Positions 1 to 8,651 of a stretch of DNA of 64,000 bases are shown piece by piece (the stretch's first letter is position 1; each line of letters opens with the position of its first letter). Both the position numbers and the translations under genes were made by a program. The notes beneath the pieces were generated by a model. It was not told the origin of the DNA, made no database searches, and saw only the letters and a list, made by a program, of their open reading frames with translations. This DNA comes from Peteryoungia algae (lineage in GTDB: Bacteria > Pseudomonadota > Alphaproteobacteria > Rhizobiales > Rhizobiaceae). The DNA is taken from NCBI RefSeq assembly GCF_030369675.1, contig NZ_CP128477.1, positions 1,364,001 through 1,428,000 of the forward strand, given 5' to 3'.

Positions 1-851
1 TGATCCTGCTCGGCAGCCGCTTCTCCGAAATGCCCTCCTCCTCCTACACGCTGATGGACATCCCCTGCCCGGCGCAAAAACTCGTTCACGTGCACCCGGA
101 CCCGTCCGAACTCGGCCGCGTCTACCGCGCCGATCTTGCCATCTGTGCCGCGCCCGACGAGTTCGTCTCAGCCCTCGCCAGCCTTGATGCGCCCACGGCC
201 CCGGTCTGGGCCGACCGCACCGAGGCAATGCATGCCGCATACCTCGCCTGGTCGACCCCGCCGAAGTCGAGTCCTGGCCCGGTGCAGATGGGCGAGATCA
301 TGGAGTGGATCGAGGACAACACGGCGAAGGACACAATCTTCACAAACGGCGCTGGCAACTATGCGACCTGGCTGCACCGTTTCCACCGCTTCCAGGCCTT
401 CAACACCCAGGCCGCCCCCACCTCAGGCTCGATGGGCTACGGCCTGCCGGCGGCCGTCGCTGCCAAGCAGCTCTTTCCCGAGCGCGAAGTCGTCTGCTTT
501 GCCGGTGATGGCTGCTTCATGATGCATGGCCAGGAATTTGCGACCGCCATGCGCTACAACCTGCCGATCATCACGCTCGTGATCAACAACGGCATCTATG
601 GCACGATCCGCATGCACCAGGAGCGTGAATATCCCGGTCGGGTCAGCGCCACCGACCTGACCAATCCCGACTTCGCGGCCCTTGCCAGGGCCTATGGCGG
701 CCACGGCGAAACCGTCGAGAAAACGGAAGACTTCGCCCCCGCCTTCCTGCGCGCCCGGGCGAGCGGAAAGCCTGCGATCATTGAGATCAAGCTTGATCCG
801 GAAGCGATCACGCCGACGCGCACCTTGACTCAAATTCGCAACAGGGCGTGA
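1..851 (+). CDS. Thiamine-diphosphate-dependent enzyme (acetolactate synthase-like), C-terminal part, 5' truncated by window
   Basis: The open frame enters from before base 1 (first whole codon at base 3) and ends at TGA 849-851, so only the central and C-terminal parts of the protein are present. The C-terminal half carries the thiamine-diphosphate/Mg binding signature of the acetolactate synthase / benzoylformate decarboxylase superfamily: GDGCFMMHGQE, followed about 30 residues later by VINNGIYGTIRMHQE. The stretch before it (residues around PCPAQKLVHVHPDPSELG) resembles the central domain of the same family. Such enzymes decarboxylate 2-keto acids or make C-C bonds. The substrate cannot be assigned here, and acetolactate synthase proper is only one possibility. 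It is followed by a strong terminator and a convergent RidA gene. Confidence 0.85.
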   Translation, partial: ILLGSRFSEMPSSSYTLMDIPCPAQKLVHVHPDPSELGRVYRADLAICAAPDEFVSALASLDAPTAPVWADRTEAMHAAYLAWSTPPKSSPGPVQMGEIMEWIEDNTAKDTIFTNGAGNYATWLHRFHRFQAFNTQAAPTSGSMGYGLPAAVAAKQLFPEREVVCFAGDGCFMMHGQEFATAMRYNLPIITLVINNGIYGTIRMHQEREYPGRVSATDLTNPDFAALARAYGGHGETVEKTEDFAPAFLRARASGKPAIIEIKLDPEAITPTRTLTQIRNRA

Positions 852-874
852 CAGACCATTGAACTGCAAAGAGA

Positions 875-902
875 AAAGGCCGGGATCGCTCCCGGCCTTT
901 TC
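875..902. terminator. Bidirectional rho-independent terminator
   Basis: An 8-bp GC stem (GGCCGGGA / TCCCGGCC) with a small loop is flanked by AAAA on the left and TTTT on the right. It can therefore end both the plus-strand ThDP enzyme gene (stop at 851) and the minus-strand RidA gene (stop at 926). Confidence 0.85.
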
Positions 903-925
903 GTATTATGATTGCGCTCTGAAAA

Positions 926-1267
926 TCAGAGAGCAGCCGTGACGATGAACTCGACCAGATAGTCAGGCGTCGCGAGCGGCGCGCCGCTGGTGGCACGGGC
1001 CGGCGGGTTGGCCGGGTCGACCCAGCCTTCCCAGACGGCGTTCATCTCGGCGAAATTCGACATGTCGGAGAGATAGATGATCGTCTGCAGGATCTTCGAC
1101 TTGTCCGAACCGGCAGCGGCCAGCAGGCGGTCGACTTCTGCAAGCGCCGACTTCGACTGTTCGGTGACGGTCGAGCCCTCACCCACCTGGCCGGCGAGAT
1201 AGACGGTATTGCCGTGAACGACCGCGCCGCTCATGCGCTTGCCGGGTTCGATACGCTTGATGCTCAT
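926..1267 (-). CDS. RidA family (YjgF/YER057c/UK114) enamine/imine deaminase-like protein
   Basis: A 113-residue protein, the usual RidA length. RidA-type proteins hydrolyse reactive enamine/imine intermediates made by PLP enzymes, releasing ammonia. The N-terminal part (GNTVYLAGQVG) and the C-terminal part (NPPARATSGAPLATPDYLVE, with the arginine of the active-site region) match the family. The reading frame stays open further upstream, but the start at 1265-1267 is preferred because it has an AGGAG ribosome-binding site about 8 bases away and gives the family N-terminus (MSIKRIEPGKR). It lies 82 bases after the DUF442-type gene on the same strand and may be cotranscribed with it. The exact substrate is unknown. 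Confidence 0.9.
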   Translation of the reverse strand: MSIKRIEPGKRMSGAVVHGNTVYLAGQVGEGSTVTEQSKSALAEVDRLLAAAGSDKSKILQTIIYLSDMSNFAEMNAVWEGWVDPANPPARATSGAPLATPDYLVEFIVTAAL

Positions 1268-1349
1268 GGGAAATCTCCTGCTTGAGGCTGGTTTGAAAAA
1301 CGAACGGGCCGGACGCGATGGCCCGGCCACGGGTAATGGAGATGAAAGG

Positions 1350-1688
1350 TCAGCCCCGCTGGCGCTGCGCGTGCTCGTAGGTCGCAGTCGAACGCGCACC
1401 CGAACGGCAATAGCCAAGCATGGGCCGTTCGAAGTCGTCGAGCGCATCCACCATGCCTGCAACCGCATCCGGCGTGACACCCATCGGGCCCACAGGCACA
1501 TGCGCGATCTTCAACCCGAGTTCTTCCGCGCGCTTGGCGACGGCTGCGAATTCCGGCTGGCCCATCTCCTCGCCATCCGGACGATGGCAAACGATCGACT
1601 TGAAGCCGAGCGCCTTGATCTCGTCGACCTCCTCGACCGTGATCTGGCCACTAACCGAATATTCCTCGTTGATCTGGCGGATGTTCAT
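1350..1688 (-). CDS. TIGR01244-type sulfurtransferase/phosphatase-like protein (DUF442, Blh-like)
   Basis: A 112-residue single-domain protein. It has a cysteine phosphatase/rhodanese-like loop, CRSGARS (Cys-X5-Arg), preceded by a PDGEE loop, as in the DUF442 family. This domain is fused to a beta-lactamase-fold hydrolase in the Blh proteins of rhizobia and Xylella, where it is linked to sulfide and persulfide metabolism. Here it stands alone and precedes RidA on the same strand. The CX5R loop supports either persulfide transfer or phosphatase-like chemistry, and the sequence does not decide between them. Confidence 0.8.
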   Translation of the reverse strand: MNIRQINEEYSVSGQITVEEVDEIKALGFKSIVCHRPDGEEMGQPEFAAVAKRAEELGLKIAHVPVGPMGVTPDAVAGMVDALDDFERPMLGYCRSGARSTATYEHAQRQRG

Positions 1689-1771
1689 CGGGGCTCCTCG
1701 TCAATTCCGTGGGCCAAACATCTACGACGGGCATCCTTGACCGTCAATGCGGCCGGCCATGCAGTGCCACC

Positions 1772-2599
1772 TCAAACGAAGGAAAACGCCAGCCCATAGT
1801 CGCGACTGTCGCCCGGCTGCAAAATGTCGAATTCGCCGCCCGCCTCCAGGTCGGCACGATCGGCCAATCGATGCGAGACCGGCTCGATCCCGAGCACATG
1901 GGCCGGCGCCTTCTGATTTCGCCAAACTTGCAGATGTGGCAGCGTATCCGTCCGGAACCGCACTTTCAGCCGCTTTCCGCCGATCACCGCGATTGGACCG
2001 AGCCTCAACTCCGCCCAGCCGCCATGCCCAGCCGGCACGCAGAAAATGCCGCCATCCCCCTCGCCGAAGGCCCAGGCAAGCCCGCCGCTGTCCAGCATCG
2101 CCCCCTCGAGGCGCGTACCGGCATCGAAGTGCTTCGCACCAAGGTTCATGTGATACATGAGGAATGTCGGAAAAGCCGTATCGCCGATATTGACCACCGT
2201 GTCGGCGAGTTGCACCTCGCCGCTCTCGCCCTTGAGCCGCCACTGCCGCCGCAGTTGCGCCCTTCCGCCGGCGGCAAGCTCCACATCGACGACCGCCCGG
2301 GCGAGGCAATCATCCCCGTCCATCGCGATGTCGATCGAATGAGCCGCGTTCGCGGACAAGGAGCCATGCAGCGGGTAAAAAGCGTCAGCCCCGGCCACCG
2401 GCGCGCGGTGGCGAATATGATCCGGCCCGCAGGTGAAGAGGAAACCTTCGAGCGAATGGTCGATCCGCGGATCGCCGTCATCGGGGATCGCCCGCCCGGG
2501 AGCGAGATCGATACCGTCCACCACGCAAGACCCGATATCGAACACCGAGCCTTCGTCGAGGGATAGACGCGGTCCCCTGGGACCGGAAAACATGATCAT
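1772..2599 (-). CDS. Aldose 1-epimerase-like protein (DUF4432 family)
   Basis: A 275-residue protein resembling the DUF4432 branch of the galactose mutarotase-like beta-sandwich superfamily. Features include the opening PRIDHSLEGFLFTCGPDH, the middle HGSLSANAAH (a histidine-bearing loop), FLMYHMNLG, and the end VLGIEPVSHRLADR with the conserved Glu/His region. Its start overlaps the stop codon of the upstream MarR gene in an ATGA arrangement, so the two are almost certainly translationally coupled. By family analogy it would act on a free sugar or sugar derivative in the cytoplasm, but the substrate is not inferable. No sugar transporter lies next to it. Confidence 0.75.
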   Translation of the reverse strand: MIMFSGPRGPRLSLDEGSVFDIGSCVVDGIDLAPGRAIPDDGDPRIDHSLEGFLFTCGPDHIRHRAPVAGADAFYPLHGSLSANAAHSIDIAMDGDDCLARAVVDVELAAGGRAQLRRQWRLKGESGEVQLADTVVNIGDTAFPTFLMYHMNLGAKHFDAGTRLEGAMLDSGGLAWAFGEGDGGIFCVPAGHGGWAELRLGPIAVIGGKRLKVRFRTDTLPHLQVWRNQKAPAHVLGIEPVSHRLADRADLEAGGEFDILQPGDSRDYGLAFSFV

Positions 2600-3078
2600 G
2601 CAATAGGTTCCTCGGCCTGCCGCTGCGGAGCTCGGAGATGGCCGATCAAGATGAGATCCTCAAGGCCGACGAGTCCGCTGTCGAGCGAGGACAGATAATC
2701 GCTGTTCACACTGCGCTCAAGCCAGCGTTGAAAGGCCGCGGCTTCTTCGGCCAGCCGCTCGAATCTCTGCTGGCCATCAGACGTCAGCGTCAACAGTTCG
2801 AATCGACGGTCCGACCGGTCTTTCCGACGCATCAGGTAACCCTTGTCTTCCAGAACCTTCACCGCTCGGCTGATCTTGGTCTTGGAAAGGCCGGAATGAC
2901 CGGAGATCGCCTTTGCCGTCGTGGGACTGCGCTCACCGAGCGACCAGAGAACCTGCCATTCCGACCAGGACAGCTCGTCTTCCGGGCCACAGAACTGTGT
3001 GAAGCCATTATCGACGCTCTCGGCCACGCGCAGCAGCCTGAACGGCATGAAGGCCTCCATCCTCAGTCGTTCCTGCAT
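2596..3078 (-). CDS. MarR family transcriptional regulator
   Basis: About 160 residues with a MarR-type winged helix. The recognition region is SPTTAKAISGHSGLSKTKISRAVKVLEDKG, followed by the wing RRKDRSDRRFELLTLT. The frame is open up to 3141, but the start at 3076-3078 is preceded by a purine-rich GAGGGGGGG element and gives a normal N-terminal helix, so it is preferred. The last bases overlap the start of the aldose-epimerase-like gene (ATGA). The gene is divergent from the L,D-transpeptidase gene, and a 13-base palindrome in the space between them may be its operator. The ligand is unknown. Confidence 0.88.
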   Translation of the reverse strand: MQERLRMEAFMPFRLLRVAESVDNGFTQFCGPEDELSWSEWQVLWSLGERSPTTAKAISGHSGLSKTKISRAVKVLEDKGYLMRRKDRSDRRFELLTLTSDGQQRFERLAEEAAAFQRWLERSVNSDYLSSLDSGLVGLEDLILIGHLRAPQRQAEEPIA

Positions 3079-3157
3079 TTCCCCCCCTCGAACCGGTGAT
3101 GCCGCCCTGCATCGACGCCGGTTCTTCTCGTCCGCCCCCACAGCGAGTTAACTCAAT

Positions 3158-3170
3158 ATTCATTATGAAT
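3158..3170. promoter_or_regulatory. Candidate MarR operator: 6+1+6 palindrome
   Basis: The intergenic region between the divergent marR-like and L,D-transpeptidase genes contains ATTCAT-t-ATGAAT, two perfect 6-base arms around one base, in an AT-rich stretch. MarR proteins usually bind short palindromes near their own promoter. Assignment is by position and symmetry only. Confidence 0.35.
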
Positions 3171-3236
3171 TCACCTTTTCCACATTAGTGTCAAATTTCT
3201 CGCGTTTGTCGCCGATTCAGACGAGGAAACCGCATC

Positions 3237-4592
3237 GTGTTCGACTTCAGGAATTCTGGCTTGGTATTGGCGGTTTTGACCGCCGCTCCACTTGCATTGG
3301 CGCCCCCCGCCTGGGCGCAATCCGTCTATGGCGATCGCAACTCGCACACCCTGCTGATCTCGCCGGAAGGCGATATTCTCGACTATGTGCCGGAAGTTGG
3401 CGAAGTCGTCATCAGCCGTGACCGCATGGGCCGCACCGTTCTCATCGACCGGAGAGGTAATCTCGTCGCGATCGAAATTCCCGCCGAGAGCTACTACCCG
3501 CCCCAGAACCGTGGCGGAAATCGCGGCCTGCCGGGCGTGAACGATCCCTATCAGGATCCCTGGGCTGCCCCGCGCGGCTGGGACGACGACGTCACCACCG
3601 CCTCGATTCCCGATGCGATGCCGGGTGATCAGGTGCCGATCGACCAGATGCCGCAGGACATGCCCTATGGCGGTCCGGACCTGCCTCTTCCTGCGGACAA
3701 CACTCCTGCGCGAACCGTGACACCGGACATCCCGGTGAAGAGCAACCTGTCACGACTGGAGATCACGGCACTACAGGTCTTTCTCGATCGCGAAGGCGTG
3801 TCGCCCGGCGTGATCGACGGCAAGATGGGCCAGAATGTCAACAAGGCGATCGTGGCCTGGGAGCAGATTACCGGCGAAACGCTCGACCCGAACAATGCCG
3901 AGGATATCCTGGAGCGCCTGCGCTTGTCCGGCGGCCTCGCGATCAACAATTACACGATCACGGCCGGCGACGCAGCAGGCCCCTATGTCGCGTCGATCCC
4001 TGATGACTACGCCCACAAGGCGCAACTGCCGGCCCTCTCCTATACCTCGACCGCAGAAATGCTGGCCGAGCGTTTCCACATGGACGAAGACTATCTGCGC
4101 GAGTTGAATCCGGGGGTCGACTTCTCGATTCCCGGAACGATCATCAAGGTGGTCGAGCCCGGACCGGCCAAGAAGGGGAATGTTGCCCGGATCGTTGCCA
4201 ATAAGGGGCTCAAGCAGGTCTTAGCCTATGGCGAGGACGGCAACCTCGTTGCCGCCTATCCGGCCAGCATCGGCTCAGCCGACACGCCCTCGCCGTCTGG
4301 CACGGTGACGATCGAACGCATCGCGCTCAACCCGGGCTACACATACAATCCGAAGGTCAATTTCCAGCAGGGCAACAACACCCAGGTCCTGCAGATTCCG
4401 CCAGGTCCCAACGGCCCGGTCGGCACGGTCTGGCTCGCGCTGTCCAAACCCACCTATGGCATCCACGGCACGCCGGAACCGTCGAAAATCGGCCGCACCC
4501 AGAGCCATGGCTGTATTCGCCTGACCAACTGGGACGCGACCGAACTTGCCAAGATGGTCAAGGCCGGTGTGACGGTGGAATTCGTCGAGTAG
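3237..4592 (+). CDS. L,D-transpeptidase (YkuD) with peptidoglycan-binding domain, exported
   Basis: A 451-residue protein starting at GTG with GAGGAAA upstream. Residues 1-27 form a Sec signal peptide (hydrophobic core LVLAVLTAAPLALA, then PPAWA-Q). A Pro-rich region follows, then a peptidoglycan-binding-type domain around 165-230 (LEITALQVFLDREGVSPGVIDGKMG), a LysM-like segment around 270-310 (AEMLAERFHMDEDYLRELNPG), and a C-terminal YkuD catalytic domain. The active-site motif SHGCIRLT places the catalytic cysteine near residue 426, with a histidine two residues earlier. The enzyme should make 3-3 crosslinks or attach proteins to peptidoglycan in the periplasm. Rhizobiales grow at the pole and rely heavily on such enzymes. 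A strong terminator follows. Confidence 0.92.
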   Translation: MFDFRNSGLVLAVLTAAPLALAPPAWAQSVYGDRNSHTLLISPEGDILDYVPEVGEVVISRDRMGRTVLIDRRGNLVAIEIPAESYYPPQNRGGNRGLPGVNDPYQDPWAAPRGWDDDVTTASIPDAMPGDQVPIDQMPQDMPYGGPDLPLPADNTPARTVTPDIPVKSNLSRLEITALQVFLDREGVSPGVIDGKMGQNVNKAIVAWEQITGETLDPNNAEDILERLRLSGGLAINNYTITAGDAAGPYVASIPDDYAHKAQLPALSYTSTAEMLAERFHMDEDYLRELNPGVDFSIPGTIIKVVEPGPAKKGNVARIVANKGLKQVLAYGEDGNLVAAYPASIGSADTPSPSGTVTIERIALNPGYTYNPKVNFQQGNNTQVLQIPPGPNGPVGTVWLALSKPTYGIHGTPEPSKIGRTQSHGCIRLTNWDATELAKMVKAGVTVEFVE

Positions 4593-4646
4593 CCAAGAGC
4601 GATTTCGCGTCCTCACGTCTTGCAATTGGGCGTCAACCAACCACAC

Positions 4647-4682
4647 AAAAAAAGACCGCCGGCATCACCGGCGGTCTTTTTT
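4647..4682. terminator. Bidirectional rho-independent terminator
   Basis: A-tract, 10-bp stem (GACCGCCGGC...CACCGGCGGTC type, loop ATCA), then a T6 tract. It sits between the convergent L,D-transpeptidase (ends 4592) and ParA-like (ends 4709) genes and can serve both. Confidence 0.9.
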
Positions 4683-4708
4683 GGTTTCGGGAATTGGGCG
4701 CGATGTCC

Positions 4709-5428
4709 TCAGGCTGCAGACCGCACCAGCCGGAACAGGCGACGCGGTTCGCTGGAGCGGATGACCTTGACCGGCAGCAGGCGCATCACCTCGGAGGCAA
4801 ACGACTTGGCGTTTTCCTTGGCCTTGTCGAGATTGCTGATCTTCGCTGCATCCATCGAATACAACGTGCCACCACAGTCGAAGATCTCGCGGTAAGCGCT
4901 GCGCTCGGCGATCGGCGTGTTGATGACATTGACGCCGCGGGCAGACAGCAGCCCCTTGATGGTCAGGAGTGCCCGTGTGGTCACCATGGATGTGACGCGG
5001 GTCAAGACGACCGAATGCGGGATGACCAGATTTCCGGCTTCTTCCATCAGCTTGATCAGATCGAGGATCTGCGCGCCACCCTTGGCATCCATGGCGCAGC
5101 CTTGAACGGGAATCATCACGTGGTCGGAAAGTCCGATCGCTGTGGTGACCATGGCGTCACGCGCACCGGCGAGATCCATAATGATGTAGTCGCTCGTGCG
5201 GGAAAGCTCGCGGATATGCCCCTGGAGCGACGCGATGGTCACTTCGGAAACGATCTCGATATTGCCGAGCGGACCGGAGATCTCGAACCACTGGGTGATC
5301 CAGCGCTGCGGATCGGCATCAAGGATGGCGACGCGATATCCCTGATGTGCCAGTTCGGTGGCGAGAAGGAGGGCTGCGGTGGTCTTGCCGGCACCACCCT
5401 TGGCATTGGCAAAAGAAATGACTGGCAT
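4709..5428 (-). CDS. ParA/MinD-family ATPase without adjacent ParB
   Basis: A 239-residue P-loop ATPase. The deviant Walker A motif KGGAGKTT lies at residues 10-17, a switch I-type LDADPQRW follows at about 37, and Walker B-like YIIMDLAG lies near residue 85. The start at 5426-5428 ([12 protein letters not shown]) has an AAGGAA ribosome-binding site. The frame extends 12 codons further upstream without a better start. No parB or centromere-like repeat is visible on either side, so this is an orphan ParA rather than the chromosome or plasmid partition pair. Relatives include VirC1 of Agrobacterium and ParA-like proteins that position cellular cargo. The cargo is unknown. Confidence 0.85.
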   Translation of the reverse strand: MPVISFANAKGGAGKTTAALLLATELAHQGYRVAILDADPQRWITQWFEISGPLGNIEIVSEVTIASLQGHIRELSRTSDYIIMDLAGARDAMVTTAIGLSDHVMIPVQGCAMDAKGGAQILDLIKLMEEAGNLVIPHSVVLTRVTSMVTTRALLTIKGLLSARGVNVINTPIAERSAYREIFDCGGTLYSMDAAKISNLDKAKENAKSFASEVMRLLPVKVIRSSEPRRLFRLVRSAA

Positions 5429-5553
5429 GCTGTTTCCTTGGGAGGTCGGATCCGAGCGGCTCATCGCTCTTTGGCAACCTGCGTCATCGGCGCCTTATGC
5501 AGTCATCATGCCGCAAACATGGTTAACAAACCGGAAACACACAACCACCACCC

Positions 5554-5571
5554 CTCCCCCATAATGGGGAG
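5554..5571. repeat. Short CTCCCC...GGGGAG palindrome, REP-like
   Basis: Intergenic hairpin CTCCCC-cataat-GGGGAG between the ParA-like gene and the small secreted protein gene. It resembles the palindromic intergenic elements seen in many rhizobial genomes, and a related element lies at 22911-22934. Confidence 0.35.
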
Positions 5572-5629
5572 AAGCGACGGAAAAGCCTAGTATATTCGCA
5601 GATAGGAATGCGCCGGACCAAGGCCTGGA

Positions 5630-6022
5630 TCAGCCACGCAGCGGTGTGCAGGCTCCAACATATTGCGGCTCGATTCGGCCTGCCTTCAGGTCTACCAGCA
5701 AGGGGATGGTCGAATCCGGCCCACCGATTCCAGCCTCGAAGGCGGTGCGGTCGACCTTCACCATGCGGCCGCTTGCGAGAATGCTGACGAGGGTCTTCTT
5801 GTCGACCACAGCGAGGCTCACCTTCGACTTGCAGAACTGCTTGCCCTCCTTGCCAGAGAGAACCCAGCCCAAGGCACCGGATTTTGCCTGGCTCATCTTG
5901 CCGACGGTATAGCCCTTCTTCACCAAGCTCGAAAAGCTCTCTGCCGTCGCGGCATCCGCCTGGAATACGAAGATACCGGCTATCAAACCTGCCAGAGCGA
6001 CGGACATGGGTGGGCGAAACAT
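5630..6022 (-). CDS. Hypothetical secreted protein
   Basis: A 130-residue protein with a clear N-terminal signal peptide (MFRPPMSVALAGLIAGIFVF, then QADAATA). The mature part is about 105 residues with two cysteines (one in FCKSK, one near the end in GACTPLRG) that could form a disulfide in the periplasm. The start at 6020-6022 is chosen because it gives the signal peptide directly and has an AGGAG site about 8 bases upstream. No family is recognised. It lies between the orphan ParA and the terminator of the amine operon, with no clear functional link to either. Confidence 0.75.
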   Translation of the reverse strand: MFRPPMSVALAGLIAGIFVFQADAATAESFSSLVKKGYTVGKMSQAKSGALGWVLSGKEGKQFCKSKVSLAVVDKKTLVSILASGRMVKVDRTAFEAGIGGPDSTIPLLVDLKAGRIEPQYVGACTPLRG

Positions 6023-6075
6023 CAAAATGCTCCTGTTTCGAAATGGGGGGACTGAATGGAACCGTAAAATGAAAA

Positions 6076-6104
6076 GGGGCCCCGCCATCGTGTGGCAGAG
6101 CCCC
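6076..6104 (-). terminator. Rho-independent terminator of the minus-strand amine/TRAP operon
   Basis: On the minus strand a stem GGGGC-tct-GCCA / TGGC-gg-GGCCCC-type hairpin is followed by TTTTCATTTT, right after the stop codon of the iron alcohol dehydrogenase gene at 6124. Confidence 0.75.
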
Positions 6105-6123
6105 GGATTTCCACGCGTTGCTA

Positions 6124-7269
6124 TCAGAAGCAGTCGGCGAAGAGCTGCTTGGTATTCTCAAGCGTCATCTTGACCGGATTTCCCCCGGCGCTCGGATCTT
6201 CGATCGCCATGGCGGAGAGTTCGTCGATCCGGTCGTTTGCAATGCCCATGGCGGTCAGGTTGGCCGGCACGTTTAGTTCGGCGCGCAACGCGAGCACGTA
6301 GTCGTAGAAACCGTCGAAGCCGCCGGCAATGCCGAGATAGGCGGCAGCCCGCTCGATCCTGTCCTCGATCACATGGCGGTTGAACTTCAGCACGGGTGGC
6401 ATCACCACCGCATTGGTCATGCCGTGATGCGTGTTGTAGACCGCGCCGATCGGATGCGAGAGCGCGTGGATCGCACCAAGCCCCTTCTGGAAGGCAGTGG
6501 CACCCATGGCCGCTGCCGACATCATGTTGGTGCGGGCCTCGATGTCGGTGCCGTCGTGATAGGCGCGCGGCAGGAACTCCTTGACCAGCCGCATGCCTTC
6601 GAGCGCGATGCCCTGGCTCATGGGGTGGTAGAAGGGCGAGGAATAGGCTTCGAGGCAATGCGCAAATGCGTCCATGCCAGTGCCGGCCGTGATCATTTTC
6701 GGCATGCCGACCGTCAGTTCCGGGTCGCAGATGACGACGCCCGGCAGGAACTTCGGATGGAAGATGATCTTCTTCACATGGGTTTCAGAATTGGTGATGA
6801 CCGAAGCGCGCCCGACTTCCGACCCGGTCCCGGCGGTGGTCGGCACGGCCACGATCGGCGCGATGGCATCGGAGTTCGCACGCGTCCACCAGTCACCGAT
6901 ATCCTCGAAATCCCAGACCGGCCGCGTCTGGCCAGCCATGAAGGCAACGCACTTGCCAAGGTCGAGGCCCGAGCCGCCGCCAAAGGCGACAACGCCGTCA
7001 TGGCCGCCGTCCTTGTAGGCCTTGATTCCGGCTTCGAGGTTCTTCTCGTTCGGGTTCGGATCGACATCGGCGAACAACGCGCGGCCGAGGCCGGCCTCTT
7101 CGAGGACGTCAAGAGCTGTCTGCGTGATCCCCATGGGTGCCAGGCCCCGGTCGGTGATCAAAAGCGGCTTCTTCATGCCGAGAGACTTGCAGGCGTCCGC
7201 CAGTTCCTTGATCCGGCCACGTCCCATCTTGATGGCGGTGGGATAGCTCCAATTGGCGACGATGTTCAT
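6124..7269 (-). CDS. Iron-containing (group III) alcohol dehydrogenase
   Basis: A 381-residue NAD(P)-dependent alcohol dehydrogenase of the iron-activated family. Seen are the dinucleotide region GVVAFGGGSGLDLGK, VPTTAGTGSEVG, and metal ligands in GMDAFAHCLEAY and ALSHPIGAVYNTHHGMTNA (Asp/His sites). The start MNIVANWSYP overlaps the stop codon of the aldehyde dehydrogenase gene (ATGA at 7266-7269), so the two are translationally coupled. It is the last gene of the operon and is followed by a terminator. In this context it could oxidise a gamma-glutamylated amino alcohol to the aldehyde that the next enzyme converts to the acid. The specific substrate is inferred, not seen. Confidence 0.92.
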   Translation of the reverse strand: MNIVANWSYPTAIKMGRGRIKELADACKSLGMKKPLLITDRGLAPMGITQTALDVLEEAGLGRALFADVDPNPNEKNLEAGIKAYKDGGHDGVVAFGGGSGLDLGKCVAFMAGQTRPVWDFEDIGDWWTRANSDAIAPIVAVPTTAGTGSEVGRASVITNSETHVKKIIFHPKFLPGVVICDPELTVGMPKMITAGTGMDAFAHCLEAYSSPFYHPMSQGIALEGMRLVKEFLPRAYHDGTDIEARTNMMSAAAMGATAFQKGLGAIHALSHPIGAVYNTHHGMTNAVVMPPVLKFNRHVIEDRIERAAAYLGIAGGFDGFYDYVLALRAELNVPANLTAMGIANDRIDELSAMAIEDPSAGGNPVKMTLENTKQLFADCF

Positions 7270-8651
7270 TTCGTGACTTTCTTCAGATGGTAGGATTTTG
7301 GACGGGTGAGGTTCTGGAAGCCGAGCACGGAGAGCGAGCCGCCCTTGCCGGTTTCCTTGACGCCGGTCCAGCAGAGTGCCGGGTCGAGATAGTCGGCCCG
7401 GTTCATGAACACGGTACCCGTCTCGATTTCGCGGCCGATGCGGGCAGCCCGTTCCGGGTCCTGCGTCCACAGCGAGGCGGTCAGGCCATAGGGGCTGTCG
7501 TTCATCAGGCCGAGAGCTTCCTCATCGCTCTTCACCTTCATGATGCCGACGGCCGGACCAAAGGTCTCGTCCTTCATGAAGGCCATGGAATGATCGACGT
7601 TCACGAGAACCTGCGGCATGATATAGGCGCCACCATCATCGGCCGGGAAGAGCTTGGGATCGACCAGCGCCTTGGCACCCTTGGACACGGCGTCGGCGAT
7701 CTGCTCGCGCACAACCTTGGCGAAACGCTTGTTGGCCATCGGCCCCAGCGTGGTTTCAGGATCGAGCGGATTTCCAAGCTTGTAGTTCGATACCCAGGCA
7801 ACCGACTTCTCCACGAATGCGTCGTAGAGGCTTTCATGCACATAGATGCGCTCGATGCCGCAGCAGCACTGGCCGGAATTGTAGGTGGCGCCGTCCATCA
7901 GCGTGTCGACGGCCGCGTCGAGATCGGCATCTTCCATCACGTAGCCGGGATCCTTGCCGCCAAGCTCAAGCCCGAGACCTGCAAAGGTTCCGGCAGCCGC
8001 CCGCTCGATCGAACGCCCGCCTTCGACCGAACCGGTGAAGTTGATGAAGTTGAAATTGCCGGCGGCAATCAGCGCCGAGGTCGTCTGGTGGTCAAGGAAG
8101 AGGTTGATGAAGACATCATCGGGAACACCAGCCTCGACGAAGGCCCGGACCATGCGCTCGCCGACCAGCAGGGTCTGCGTCGCATGCTTGATGACGACGG
8201 TGTTGCCGGCCATCAGCGCCGGCGCGATCGTGTTGATCGCGGTCATGTAGGGATAGTTCCAGGGAGCGATGACGAAGACGACACCATGCGGCTCGCGTTC
8301 GATCCGACGCTCGAAATTATTGCTGGCTTCCACGACCAGCGGCGCCAGCGCATCTGCGGCAATCGCTGCGACATAATTGGAGCGCTCGTTGAAACCCTTG
8401 TATTCGCCGCCATAGCGCACCGGGCGGCCCATCATGTGGGCGAGTTCCGGCACGACTTCATCCGACATCTCGTTGATGCGGGCGACACCCTTCAGAACGA
8501 GCTGGACGCGCTCTTCAAGCGGCCTGCGGGCCCAGGCCTTCTGCGCCTTGCGGACGCGGGCGACAGCCTCGGTCGCCGCTTCCAGCGACATGGCGGGACG
8601 TTCAGCGTAAACCGATCCATCGATCGGCGAAATGCATTGGATCATGGTCAT
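7266..8651 (-). CDS. NAD(P)-dependent aldehyde dehydrogenase
   Basis: A 461-residue ALDH-superfamily enzyme. The nucleotide-binding loop is PWNYPY (130-135). The catalytic general base is Glu229 in LELGGKDPGYV. The nucleophile is Cys263 in NSGQCCCGIE, an unusual run of three cysteines. The start at 8651 has an AGGAAG site upstream. The length is slightly short for the family but complete. It sits between a glutamine-synthetase-like ligase and an iron alcohol dehydrogenase. This order recalls PuuA-PuuC type gamma-glutamyl pathways, where the aldehyde dehydrogenase acts on a gamma-glutamyl-aminoaldehyde. The start of the following gene overlaps its stop codon. Confidence 0.93.
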   Translation of the reverse strand: MTMIQCISPIDGSVYAERPAMSLEAATEAVARVRKAQKAWARRPLEERVQLVLKGVARINEMSDEVVPELAHMMGRPVRYGGEYKGFNERSNYVAAIAADALAPLVVEASNNFERRIEREPHGVVFVIAPWNYPYMTAINTIAPALMAGNTVVIKHATQTLLVGERMVRAFVEAGVPDDVFINLFLDHQTTSALIAAGNFNFINFTGSVEGGRSIERAAAGTFAGLGLELGGKDPGYVMEDADLDAAVDTLMDGATYNSGQCCCGIERIYVHESLYDAFVEKSVAWVSNYKLGNPLDPETTLGPMANKRFAKVVREQIADAVSKGAKALVDPKLFPADDGGAYIMPQVLVNVDHSMAFMKDETFGPAVGIMKVKSDEEALGLMNDSPYGLTASLWTQDPERAARIGREIETGTVFMNRADYLDPALCWTGVKETGKGGSLSVLGFQNLTRPKSYHLKKVTK

